NCBI GenBank assembly: GCA_016271365.2
Contig: CM028129.1
Location: 846,690,001 to 846,754,000 of the forward strand
Source of the DNA: Neoceratodus forsteri
Taxonomy: Eukaryota > Chordata > Ceratodontiformes > Ceratodontidae
Direction: 5' to 3'
Length of the DNA stretch: 64,000 nucleotides
Each line of letters begins with the position of its first letter. Within the stretch, counting starts at the first letter, position 1. A program made the translations under genes and the position numbers. Below the pieces are notes generated by a model. The model was not told the origin of the DNA. It saw only the letters and a program-made list of their open reading frames with translations, and did not search any database. Below, one piece after another: positions 54,521-64,000 of this stretch.

Positions 54521-55652
54521 TGTCACAACCCCAATCAGCAGGTCAGGCCCTCTGCTCCCACAGTGCCAACCTCCGAGCGCAGTATTGTGAACAGTTAACA
54601 GAACAGGGTAACCCTCCAATCTATTTTGTGGGTTTGAATCAAACTTTGGTCTCAAGTTCTTGGAGGGATTCAAACTGTGAACCTCTTGCTAGTGTACCCA
54701 ATGTAGAGGCTCAGATAATTCTGCTCTTCCGGGGTAGAGGGCAGATATCTTTTGCCTATGTGCACCTAAAAGGGTGTACAAAATGAACCCTTAAAAACTC
54801 TGTGAAAGACCTCAGTATAAACTTTTACCTTTTCCCAGTTTGGTAAAACCAGTAAGCTTTGTACAGTATCAGCTTTAACCATATATGCTTCCCTTGTCAA
54901 GGAAAGAATTTCAAAGGCACACCAAGTAGTCTCTAAAAATAGAGGTTTACTTAAAAATAGATAAAAATATAAAATATAAATACAGAACCATATATCACAA
55001 AACATACAATCTTTTAAAACAATAAGGTTTAAAAAGTGCAAATTCCTACCAATAATACACTTAGACCTGTCTACCTAATGTATTCTTATCTTCTTATAGT
55101 GCTGTAGATGTTTCTTTTTTCAGAGTCCAAACATGTGTGTCTCTAAAGGTCTGTTACATCATAATTAAAACACTGTCTTGACCTGCCTTCTCCATTATGT
55201 CACCCAGCTCCTCCTCTATTTATTAAAAATTATACAATCAGGATGTCTTGTGTCAGGAGGTAAATTAATAGGTGACATCAGCAGAAAAAACTTGTTTCTC
55301 CATATGACTTCCCAATTAAGTCTGTAATTTTCCAAGTCCTTTCTTTCATCCATGAGCAGCAGCATCCTCTCTCAAGAATATCAAAGGACTTTTATGATGT
55401 AGCACCTAAGTGCCATAACCTGTATTCTCCCTCTAAATGCCTTAAAAGTTTATGATTTCTAGCCTAGCAGCAGGCAACTGCAATTAAGCTAGATAAACAG
55501 GAGATCCTTGATTTAGGTCTCTTTTAGCCTGTAATTATCTCCAGGCTTTTATCTTTAAGCTGAAACAGCATGTCTCATGACAGATACTCAATAACACATT
55601 TTTATATTACAAAAAGCATAGATTAATCAGAACCAGATGTACAAACATCACA
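54521..55652 (-). repeat. 3' LTR of Gmr1-like element
   Basis: On the minus strand it starts TGTGATGTTTGTAC and ends GGTTGTGACA. It is preceded by the purine-rich tract GGTAGGGAGGAT (55665-55653). It differs from the 5' LTR by scattered substitutions and small indels. Confidence 0.9.
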
Positions 55653-55679
55653 ATCCTCCCTACCGAGACTGAATTTTGG

Positions 55680-57585
55680 GGCTCTATCCCCTGCATGGGA
55701 TAAGCTTCCCAAATCGGTTCACTCCTCATAGACGTGAGACAACCCATTCGAGTTCTGATTTTTCACTCCAGCTCTATGTAGAATTGTCATGTCATACCCT
55801 TGTAAAGCAAGACTCCATCTTAGCAATCTACCATTATTTTTTTCCCATCGGCATCAGCCAAACCAGGGGGTTGTGGTTAGTCTGTACCACAAAATGCTGC
55901 CCATACAAGTATGGCTCCAACTTCTTTAGGACCCACACTATGGCAAGACACTCCTTTTCCACAGTGGAGTATGCCTGCTCTCTGGGAAGTAACTTTTTAC
56001 TCAGATATGCTACAGGGTGATCTTTCCCTTGGCTGGATGTCTGACTCAGTACTGCCCCAATACCCACGTCTGAGGCATCAGTCTGAATTATAAAGGGTCT
56101 GCTATAGTCAGGACTTGTCAAAACATGAGCACTGCATAGTGCCTCCTTCAGCCTGGTAAAGGCTTCTTCACAGGCTGGTCCCCAGGTAATTTTCTTTGGC
56201 ATCCTTTTCTTTACCAGGTGAGATAGGGGAGCAGCCAGGGCACTGTAATTGGGTACAAATTTTCTATAGTACCCTGCTGTCCCAAGAAAACTCTTGACCT
56301 GCTTCTGCATTTCTGGTCTGGGCCATGCTTGGATTACCTCTATTTTTATTTGGTTAGGACGGAGCTTTTCCCTGCCTACCATATGCCTGAGGTATGCCAC
56401 CTCTCCCATGGCCACCTGGCACTTCTCTGCTTTGACAGTAAGCCTGGCCCTCTGTATCCTGCCCAGCACTTCCCTAAGGTGGGATAGGTGTTCCTCCCAG
56501 CTGGTACTAAAGATGGCAATGTCATCCAGGTATGCCACGGCGTACTCCTCAGCACCATTTAACACCTGGTTCACCAACCTTTAGAAAGTGGCCAGGGCAT
56601 TTTTCATTCCGAAAGGCATTACTTTGAATTAAAATAAGCCTATCGGAGTGATGAAGGCTGATCTCTCCCTAGCTCTGCCAATAACTCTACCTGCCAATAC
56701 CCCTTGGTCAGGTCAATGGTCATAAGGTAGGTCGCCCCTCCCAACTTGTCCAGGAGTTTGTCCATCCGGGGCATCAGGTGGGCATCTGACTTTGTGACTG
56801 CATTCAGTCCATGACAGTCCACACAGAAACAAGTATAGCCATCTGGCTTGGGCACAAGGACTATGGGTGAGGCCCAGGGGCTGTGGGGTATTTGGATTAC
56901 CCCTAAATCCAGCATCTCCTCTGCTTCCCTCCTAATGTCTTTTGAACATCCTCTGACACCCGATATGCTGTCTGTTGTATGGGCGTCAGTGTCCCTGTCT
57001 CCACATCGTGACTCACTAAGGGGGTTAGTCCAGACCTGGCACTAAACAATGGGTCAAAGTCTGCTAAAACAACCCTTACTTCCTGGATCCAGTCCAGGGC
57101 CAGCTGGGGAGACAATTTTACTGCCTCCACAGAGGACTCCCCCTTGCTTTCTTCCAGCAAGTCCAGAAGGGGGTCTCCTTCGTCTGTCCCCTCCACAGGA
57201 CTACACACTGCAAACACCATGTCAGTCCTATTTGCATATGGCTTCATCATGTTGACATGGTACATCCTTTCTGTCTGTATTCTGTTAGGTAACTCTATAA
57301 TATAGTTCACAACATTTACCTTCCTAACCACTTTGTATGGTCCTGCTCACTCAGCCTGCAGCTTGTCTTCCCGGCCGGAATAAGGACCATAACTTCCTGA
57401 TCCACCATGTACGAGTGAGCTCTGGCTCTGCAGTTGTACCACACTTTTTGTTTCTGTTGGGCAACTGTCAGGTTGCCCTGGGCTGTCCCCATAAGCTCCT
57501 TCAGCCTTTCCCTAAACTTAAGGACGTAATCCATTATGGGAGTTCCCTGGGTGGTGTGCTTGCCTTCCCAGTCCTCCCAGATCAA
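55680..57585 (-). pseudogene. Gmr1-like integrase C-terminus, RT and RNase H
   Basis: 57585-57316 gives the integrase tail (KLKFRERLKELMG...QKQKVWYN). A linker to 56903 follows. The RT begins MLDLGVIQIPHSPWASPIVLVPKPDG (56915 on), TIDLTKGYWQV (first Asp, ~56715), then after a break YAVAYLDDIAIFS (catalytic Asp pair, ~56535) and FLGTAGYYRKFVPNYS. RNase H begins IIQTDASDVGIGAVLSQ (~56095) and has the DLKKLEPYLYGQHFVVQTNHNPL-type block (55900-55860). Frame changes near 57331, 56903-56920 and 56580-56640. Confidence 0.88.
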
Positions 57586-57648
57586 GTCTAGGGGCCCACG
57601 TAACAGGTGTCCATATAAGAGTTTGAAAGGGGAAAATCCTGTTGACTC

Positions 57649-59030
57649 TTAGGGCACCTCCCTGTATGCAAACAACAGGTGGGGAAGGTATTTCTCCCAG
57701 TCCCTCCCATGCTGTTCAGCAAATGCCCGGATCATTGACTTCAGGGTACCATTGAATCTTTCCACAAGCTCATTGGCTTGTGGGTGATACGGTGTTGTGC
57801 ATCGCTGCACCACCCCACACTTCTCCCATAAACATTTCATCAGGTCTGACATGAAGGAACCCACTCGATCAGTGATAACCTCCTGTGGAAACCCAACATG
57901 GGAGGAAATCCCAAGTAAGGCATCTGCCACTTTGTTCTCAGTGGGGATAGGGTGACTGCCTTTGGGTACCGGGTGGCATAATCCACCACAGTGAGGATGA
58001 ATCTCTTCCCTGAGGAGCCGGAGGTATTTAAAGGTCCCACAATATCCATTCCCATGCTCTGGAATGGCTCCTTCACTATGGGCAATGGAATCAGGGTGGC
58101 TTGGGTTTTCTTGCCCGCCTTCCCTATTTTTTGGCACTCGTGGCAAGACCTGCAATACTCCTTCACCTGCTGGGTGAAGTTAGGCCAATAGAAATTCTGG
58201 GCCAACCACTGCATAGTGCTCATGATTCCCAGATGACCAGACAAGGGAATATCATGTACAGTCTTGAGCAACTGCTCATGATACCCCTGGGGAATGACAA
58301 GCTGCCTGCCTAGCACCCCTCCCTCTGTCTGCACAGCCTGATTATACATAAGTCCATTTTCCCAATAAACCTTATGTCTGCCATCACCTCTCTGTGCTCC
58401 GTCAGAGTCTGCCCAAGCCCTCAGCTTCCCTAGACTAGGGTCACTTCTCTGAGCACCGGCAAACCCCTCACAAATTCCCAAGGCATGGAACAGGTCCCCT
58501 TCAGTTGAAAAACTGAGGTCCATAGCACTAGCATCGGGGCACTCAGGATCACTGCCAATCCCAACCCTCTGACAATGAGTCACCCTTCCCTCTTTGGAGT
58601 AATCCTCCATAGCTGTGTGGTTACTTGCTACTGGGGAAATTTCTACCCCCTTTTCGTTAGTCTCCATATCAGGAGACACAGGCTGGGGAACCAACCTCTC
58701 AGTGGTTTCCACAATGGCTTCTGTGGGGTTCAGGGAACTACAATTTTCCCTTGCCGCTTGGCTATGGGTAACTGCACACACCATCTCCTGATTGAGATTG
58801 CTGCCCAGGATCACATCCACTGCTAAGGTTTGGGCTACAGCCACCTGTTGCACTGTTCCCCCTGGTTCATGCCAGTCTAGGAGAACACCAGCAAGGGGCA
58901 ATGTTTTCTCTTCACCAGTAAAGTCCTGTACAGTGACATATTTATTGGGTATCAGCTGACTTGGCTCTACTAGATCCCTCTTTACTAATGTCAGGGATGC
59001 CCCGTGTTCCTTAAGCCTTGTGTCTGTACA
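57649..59030 (-). pseudogene. Gmr1-like protease and integrase
   Basis: The protease region begins where Gag ends. The active-site triplet reads NTG, then shifts frame into GASLTLVKRDLVEP, so the catalytic Asp is Asn and the ORF is broken near 59005. It continues with VAQTLAVDVILGSNL (59810-type flap omitted). Integrase: HDIPLSGHLG...CRSCHEC zinc module (58245-58130), MGMDIVGPL (first catalytic Asp, ~58045), VITDRVGSF (second Asp, ~57865) and HPQANELVERFNGTLK (catalytic Glu, 57785-57745). A frameshift near 57960-57990 splits the core. Integrase sits before RT. Confidence 0.85.
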
Positions 59031-60388
59031 CCATTCACCATGATTGGGTGCATGTGTTCCCTCATGTTCACCGGCATGCTTCCAGGGATACACAAACAAC
59101 TCACTTCCTTCCTAGCCCCCTGTTGTGTATTGCTCGCCTTTTTGGGACACTGTCTGGCAATATGCCCAGTTTCTTTACACAACCAACATTCATTTCTTTT
59201 CTCAGATAAATCTTTTCTCTGAAACCTGGGGATAACTGGTTTTGGTGGAGGCAGTGAGGGTTTTAGCTGCCCTGAAGGTGCGTTTTTCCCTTTCTGTGCT
59301 GCCACACCCACCCCATTCGTTCTCAGAGCAGGTCTGCTCTTGGCATGGCGGTTTGAGAGTTCAGCAGCCTCTTGCACTGTGTTGGGATCTTGGTCCTCCA
59401 GCCAGGTTTTCAGATGTGCCGGGCATGCCCAGAAAAACTGTTCTAACAGAATCACATTTTCAATTTTATCAACAGAGTTTGCTTCAATTTCTTCCCACCA
59501 ACGTTTTAAAAACTGACATTGTTTTGTGGCTAGCTCCTCATAGCTCATGTCAGGGCTTCTCCTGAGCTTACAGAATTTAGTTCTGTATGATTCAGCAGTT
59601 ACTTCAAATTCCTTTAACAGTGCAGCTTTAAGTTTGCTGTAATCATCACTGTCCTCATTGTCCATTTGACCCAATGCATCCTGAGCTTTTCCGGTAAGTA
59701 GTGGGGTTAGTTGGATGCTCCTGGACTCCCTAGGAATTTTAGCCTGAATACAAACTTTTTCAAAAGAATTTAAAAAGGCACACATATCCTCCCCCTCTTT
59801 AAATTTGTCTATCAATTAGGAATTCAGTTTGTAACCCAGTCCTGTAGTCTCAGTTAAACCCAACCCACTTACCTGCTCTGGTGCCGCTGATTGGAGTCAT
59901 AGCTTCTCCAGTTCATGTTGCCTCTGGCACTCATGCTCCTCATGGTCAGCATCTCTCTGTTCTCACTCTGCCTCTCAGTGTTCTCACCCTGCCTCTTGGC
60001 ATTCTCACTCTGCCTCACGGTCTGCCTCCTGCTGTTCACAGTCACTCTCCCTCTGGAACTCCAGCTCCATTCTGCGCAACTCAATTTGCAGCATAAGTGC
60101 TTCTGGATCCAGGATACTGGTGACCTTCCCCTGCTGCTGTGGCCCTTCACTGACAGTGGCCCTGTTGCCCTCCTCATCGGATCTGGACACTGCACTAGCC
60201 GCTAGTCCTGCCACACTCAAGGTTTAGTCCTTTTCAGTCACTGTCTGTGATTCGATGCTCTGGCTATCTGCTACCATCAGAGCATCCACGAAGTTCTGTT
60301 TGGTAGCTTTCACCTCGAACAGGACTCCTCTGTCCCCGCACAACTGCTTTAAGTAGTCTACAGTGTTCCTGCCATAGTTGGAAGCCAT
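58991..60388 (-). pseudogene. Gmr1-like Gag with SCAN-like capsid region and zinc knuckle
   Basis: Starts at the ATG at 60388 (MASNYGRNTVDYLKQLC). An early stop is near 60222. A Glu/Arg-rich coiled-coil stretch (60200-59900) follows, then the capsid region (59815-59250) with CAFLNSFEKVCIQAKIP, LTGKAQDAL, a YRTKFCKLRRSPDMSYEE block and FFWACPAHLKTWLEDQDP, which resembles the SCAN fold that derives from Gmr1-type Gag. It ends with the knuckle CWLCKETGHIARQC (59195-59155; C-x2-C-x4-H-x4-C). A stop at 59816-59818 separates the two halves. Confidence 0.82.
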
Positions 60389-60605
60389 CTTCTTCCCTAA
60401 CTATGGCTACTCTGACTTGCACTTTAGAAAAAAAATAAAACGGATAGGAACTTGACTGTACGCCAAGTGATATAGTTCTGTCTCCTTTTTAAAAATAAAT
60501 CACTGCCTTTTTCTTTGTTTGCAAGTGAGCTGACAGTCTCAAGCTGACACACTGAACAATAAAAGCTTGTAATACCAAACTTATGCACAACGCTGCCATC
60601 CAATC

Positions 60606-61731
60606 TGTCACAACCCCACTAAGCAGGTCAGGCCCTCTGCTCCCACAGTGCCAACCTATAAGTGCAGTATTATGAACAGTTAACAGAACAGGGTAACCTT
60701 CCTGTCTGTTTTGTGGGTTTGAATCAAACTTTAGCCTCAAGTTCTTGGAGGGATTCAAACTGTGAACCTCTTGCTAGTGTACCCAATGTACAGGCTCAGA
60801 TAATTCTGCTCTTCTGGGGGGGGGGATCTTTCACCTATGTGCATCTAACCAGGTGTACAAAATGAACCCTTAAAAACTCTATGAAAGACCTCAGAATAAA
60901 CTCTTAGCTTTTCCCAGTTTGGTAAAACCAGTAAGCTTTGTACAGTGTCAGCTTTAACCATATATGCTTCCCTTGTCAAAGAAAGAATTTCAAAGGCACA
61001 CCAAGTAGTCTCTAAAACAGAGGTTTACTTAAAATAGAAAACAATGTAAAATATAAATAAAGAACCATATATTACAAAACATATAATTTTTTAAAACAAT
61101 AAGGTTTAAAAAGTGCAAATTCCTACCAATAATACACTTAGACCTGTCTACCTAATGTATTCTTATCTTCTTATAGTGCTGTAGAGGTTTCTTTTTTCAG
61201 AGTCCAAACATACAGTATGTATCTCTAAAGGTCTGTTACATCATAATTAAAATGCTGTCTTGACCCTGCCTTCTCCATGATATCACCCAGCTCCTCCTCT
61301 GTTTATTAAAAATTATACAATCAGGATGTCTTGTGTCAGGAGGTAAATTAATAGGTGACATCAGCAGAAAAAACGTGTTTCCCCATATGACTTCCCAATT
61401 AAGTCTGTAATTTTCCAAGTCCTTTCTTCCATCCATGAGCAGCATCTTCTCTCAAGGACATCAATGAACTTTTATGACGTAGCACCTAAGTGCCATAACC
61501 TGTATTCTCCCTCTAAATGCCTTAAAAGTTTATGATTTCTAGCCTAGCAGCTGGCAGCTGCAATTAAGCTAGATAAACAGGAGATCCTTGATTTAGGTTT
61601 CTTCTAGCCTGTAATTATCTCCTGTCTTTTATCTTTTAGCTGAAACAGCATGTCTCATGAGAGACACTCAATAACAATTTTTATATTACAAAAAGAATAG
61701 ATTAATCAGAATCAGCTGTACAAGTGTCACA
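60606..61731 (-). repeat. 5' LTR of Gmr1-like element
   Basis: Near identical to 54521-55652. Immediately downstream on the minus strand (60605-60590) is GATTGGATGGCAGCGT. A primer-binding site might start at TGGATGGCAGC, but I cannot match it to a tRNA 3' end. Confidence 0.9.
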
Positions 61732-61736
61732 CTGGT

Positions 61737-62194
61737 GCCCTCAGGGACAGAGGCCAGAAAACCAGTAACAATCACCCCATATTGGCTGCTAGTAGAAGGG
61801 ACCCAGCTGCCCCAGACTTCATAGCCTGGTTCCATGAGGGACACACTGGGCTGCCCGGCACACATTAAAGGACTGTGGAGGAATGCCCTGGGGTCCCTTC
61901 CCTTCTCACCTGGGGGATACAACCCAGGCAGGATGGGGCAGGCTCACAGGAGCTCCTGAGCATTATCTGGGGTGAAGCTAGGGGATACCCAGCCTAGGGA
62001 TCTCTGAAAAGTGGAGACTGATGCTGTGAGAAGGTGGCATAGAAAGAGAAAATAAAAAATTTTAAAAAGATGCTGAAATCTTAGGGATTCTGTGCAGTGA
62101 AATGCAATTTCCATGAGGCACTGCTACAAGAATTCAAAATCCGCAAACCAAGCAGGATTCCATGATTTTTACTGGTGTTACCGATAAAAACAGA
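61737..62194. other. No recognised gene
   Basis: Continuation of the flank left of the LTR element. No protein similarity in the frames. The phrase CCATGATTTTTACTGGTGTTACCG (62160-62183) is loosely similar to CGGTTTTACTGGTGTTTGG at 51831-51849. Confidence 0.4.
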
Positions 62195-62799
62195 AAACCA
62201 GGGTCCCTACTCCTTCATTTTGGGATCATATTCTTTTAATTATGTGATACTATATCATTACTCATTTTGAACACAATTTGCACAAAATCACTTAAAACTT
62301 CCACTGCATATTTCAAGTTGTTCTGCTGAAAGATTCTTTGAAAACTGAAGTTCAATTAATAGCAGTGTATTATGAATTATACCTGAACTGTGCTTGAAAC
62401 AGTCTGTGGCTTTACATTTTCATTTGAACTCATTTGAGCACAATCTGCATGAAAACACTTCAGATTTCCACTGCATATTTCAAGTTGTTCTGCTGAAAGA
62501 TTCTTTGAAAGTGAAGTTCAGTTTATCGCAGTTTATTATGAATTAATTCTGAACTGTGCTTGAAACGATCTGTGGCTTTACATTTTCAAATGAACAAAGT
62601 GTATTCTATTGTAAAAGGTCTTCTTGAATTGTTGAAGCCTGTAGGCTATTTCATTGAATAAAACATTTTCTGTGGTGATTTTTTCCTTATGCTGCTTTTG
62701 TGAGTCTGTCATATAGTCAATTCAACTATGCATATAAAGGTCACATGTCTAGGTGCTAGATTCCACCAGTTGTGGAGGAGTGGAGATTTGAGACTATTT
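62195..62799. repeat. Composite right inverted arm with two internal subrepeats
   Basis: Inverted relative to 42416-42757, 43463-43530 and 48210-48370. Two tandem subrepeats of about 200 bp each contain CATATTTCAAGTTGTTCTGCTGAAAGATTCTTTGAAA (62307-62343 and 62476-62512). It ends at GACTATTT just before CR1-E resumes. Confidence 0.75.
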
Positions 62800-64000
62800 G
62801 CATTCAGGAAGTATATGGAGACACAGAGGGAGGAGGAGGATGAGGAAGTCTATTAAGAGAAGCAGGGAAAGCAATCAGGAGCACAAAGTCACAAACTGAG
62901 GAGAAAATAGCCCAGGCTGTGAAGGAAGGGAACAAGACATTTTTCATTATACAAGTGAAAGAAAAAAGACCAAGAGTGTGACTGTAAGGCTAAAGAGGGA
63001 AGGTGGGAGTTTGTTGAGGAGGACCAGAAAAAAGCAGATATCCTGAATAAATATTTTTGTTCTGTATTCACAGAGGAAGGGGAAGGTGAGGGACCGTAGT
63101 TAAAGCAATGTAGGTGGGGAGGTGGACAACAGTCCATTTACAGAGGGCAAAGTCCTGAAGGAACTCTCAAATCTGAAAGTGGGCAAGGCAATGGAGCCAG
63201 ACGGGGTACAATTAAAGATTTTAAAGGAGCTTAGAGAGGTGCTGGCTACACCACTGACAGTCCTGTTCAACCACTCACTGGAGACGGAAGTGGTTCTGGG
63301 GCACTGGAGGAGGGCAGATGAAGAAGAATTAGCAGCATTTATATATCACTTTTCATACACAATGTATCCCAAAGCACTTTACAAGCAACGCTAGACTGGT
63401 AGTGAAGTGACTGAATGTGTAGTGGCAGCCATATAGCACATCAACATCCACTCACAGCCTGGACACTTGCATGAACCAGATTTATGGGAAGGGGAATATT
63501 GATGAGACACTGGGAATGTTCCCTACTCTTTGTGAAGAAAGCCATAGGTTCTTTTACTTCTGAAGATGTAGTCCTACTTCACAAAAGTGGTAGCAGGGAG
63601 GAGGCAAATTAATGGAGTCACTGCTGAAGGAAAGGCTTGTAGAATATCTAGAATCCAGCAGCTTACAGGATCTGAGGCAGCATGGATTCATTGGGGGTAG
63701 TCATGTCAAACAAATCTGATAGATTTCTTTGACTGGTTTACCAAGGAGTTAGATCAGGGTGTAGTGGTGGACATGGCCTACCTATATTTCAGTAAGGCCT
63801 TCAACACTGTTCTATATAGGAGACTCGTAAACAAGCTGGGCAGCCTGTTAGTGGGTACTAAGGTGGTAAACTGGGTAAGAAATTGGTTGGGGGATAGGAA
63901 ACAGAGGGTGGTAGTAAAAGGAGTTCACTCTGAGGAAGGGAGGGTGACCAGTGGGGTACCACAAGGATCAGTAATGGGACCAGTCATCTTTAATGTCTTT
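62800..64000 (+). pseudogene. CR1-E RT, continuing past the window end
   Basis: It resumes AFRKYMETQREEEDEEVY, the direct continuation of the sequence that stops at 40998. The SPFTEGKVLKELSNLKVGKAMEPDGV block (63136-63210) is followed by a V-SINE-like insertion (63321-63563), then GFIGGSHVKQI-like, DWFTKELDQGVVVDMAYLYFSKAFN (63740-63810; the first palm Asp position reads YFSKAFN with Tyr for Asp) and SGVPQGSVMGPVIFN at the end. Frames shift at several places. The catalytic FADD box would lie beyond 64000. Confidence 0.85.
63321..63563 (-). mobile_element. V-SINE-like SINE, head-truncated, minus strand
   Basis: On the minus strand it reads AAAGAACCTATGGC (core), CCAGGCTGTGAGTGG, TTGTAAAGTGCTTTGGGATAC and an end GTGATATATAAATGCTGCTAATTCTTC: the typical end of fish/shark-type V-SINE-related SINEs. 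AGATG flanks it (63316-63320 and 63564-63568). The CR1 frame WRRAD...VVLLHKSGSREE is restored when it is removed. Confidence 0.72.

Larger units (their letters stand above)
54521..61731 (-). mobile_element. Gmr1-like Ty3/Gypsy retrotransposon, two LTRs, minus strand
   Basis: LTRs of 1132 bp (54521-55652) and 1126 bp (60606-61731) are direct repeats (about 93-95% alike) with TGTCACAAC...TCACA ends, flanked by CTGGT at 54516-54520 and 61732-61736. The pol order on the minus strand is protease, integrase, RT, RNase H, with integrase upstream of RT, as known from Gmr1. A purine tract (GGTAGGGAGGAT) lies beside the 3' LTR on the minus strand. Coding frames are broken by stops and shifts; the LTR divergence means an old insertion. 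Confidence 0.92.
40999..62799. mobile_element. 21.8-kb composite with long inverted arms inside CR1-E
   Basis: The left border is GCATTCAGGAGGTA (40985-40998) and the right border GCATTCAGGAAGTA (62800-62813): 13 of 14 bases repeated, and CR1-E ORF2 is collinear across it. The ends are inverted: AGTCACAAATCTCCAATCCTCCAC (about 41069-41092), then CCACAACTGGTGGAATCTAGCACC (42416-42439), against GGTGCTAGATTCCACCAGTTGTGG and GGAGATTTGAGACT (62761-62796). Arms of roughly 600 bp are split on the left by CR1-G, CR1-H and the split-repeat element. What the core encodes is unknown. Confidence 0.7.
37036..64000 (+). mobile_element. CR1-E, host CR1 spanning the right half of the window
   Basis: One plus-strand CR1: ORF1 (37036-37850), ORF2 N-terminus and endonuclease (38030-38400, 38989-39451), RT linker (40890-40998), then, after a 21.8-kb interruption, the RT from 62800 to the window end. 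The codons join collinearly at each break. Interrupted by a CORE-SINE, CR1-F, the retrozyme array, the composite and a V-SINE-like SINE. The end of the element is beyond the window. Confidence 0.85.

Noticed and set aside
60580..60605. Assignment of a specific tRNA primer to the Gmr1-like element
   Set aside because: The sequence after the 5' LTR contains TGGATGGCAGC, but I cannot match it to a tRNA 3' end with confidence.

Overview
This is vertebrate, probably amphibian, genomic DNA made almost entirely of nested, decayed transposable elements. I see no cellular gene, rRNA, tRNA gene or CRISPR array. The mixture of CR1 and L1/L2 LINEs, DIRS tyrosine-recombinase retrotransposons, Penelope-like elements, a Gmr1-type Ty3/Gypsy element, CORE-SINEs and V-SINE-like SINEs fits a large-genome lower tetrapod such as a caecilian or salamander. 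That assignment is an inference; I cannot name the species.

Layout. 1-1430: tail of an LTR, then a DIRS tyrosine-recombinase relic (DIRS-1) and its complementary terminal region. 1676-6670: a minus-strand CR1 (CR1-A) whose ORF1 is split by a 1.26-kb hAT relic. 6671-7605: L1 RT fragment. 7600-23322: one DIRS element (DIRS-2) with leader, gag, RT-RNase H and recombinase, blown apart by a foldback element, an L2 tail and a 9.6-kb hAT insertion (hAT-2). hAT-2 itself carries CR1-B, a solo LTR, two SINEs, an L1 piece and CR1-C. 23323-26818: a third hAT-type element with CR1-D inside. 27685-29700: L1 5' piece and a Penelope-like element (RT plus GIY-YIG). 31375-37035: a LINE tail and a third DIRS (DIRS-3) holding a second Penelope fragment. 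37036 to the end: one long plus-strand CR1 (CR1-E) that is itself interrupted several times.

The most interesting object is at 39452-40889. It is a head-to-tail array of four ~365-bp units, flanked by an exact 13-bp target duplication inside CR1-E. On the minus strand each unit carries a type-I hammerhead ribozyme (75 nt; intact core in three of four copies). Between ribozymes lie an octamer with a Staf-like box and, about 150 bp further, a PSE-like box, which is the layout of an snRNA-type promoter ending where the ribozyme begins. This matches the architecture of an animal retrozyme (newt satellite-2-like): a non-autonomous retroelement expected to make small self-cleaved, possibly circular RNAs. 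The Penelope-like relics nearby represent the class suspected of mobilising such elements.

CR1-E is then broken at 40998 and resumes in the same ORF position at 62800, with 13 of 14 bases duplicated. The 21.8 kb between them is a composite with long inverted arms. It contains two CR1 copies, an element with split direct repeats (A1...B1-A2-B2, tyrosine-recombinase style), a foldback, a LINE, a minisatellite and a complete two-LTR Gmr1-like element (54521-61731, 5-bp duplication CTGGT). The Gmr1-like element has SCAN-like Gag and the unusual order gag-protease-integrase-RT-RNase H. Almost all reading frames are broken; the window records serial insertions rather than working genes.
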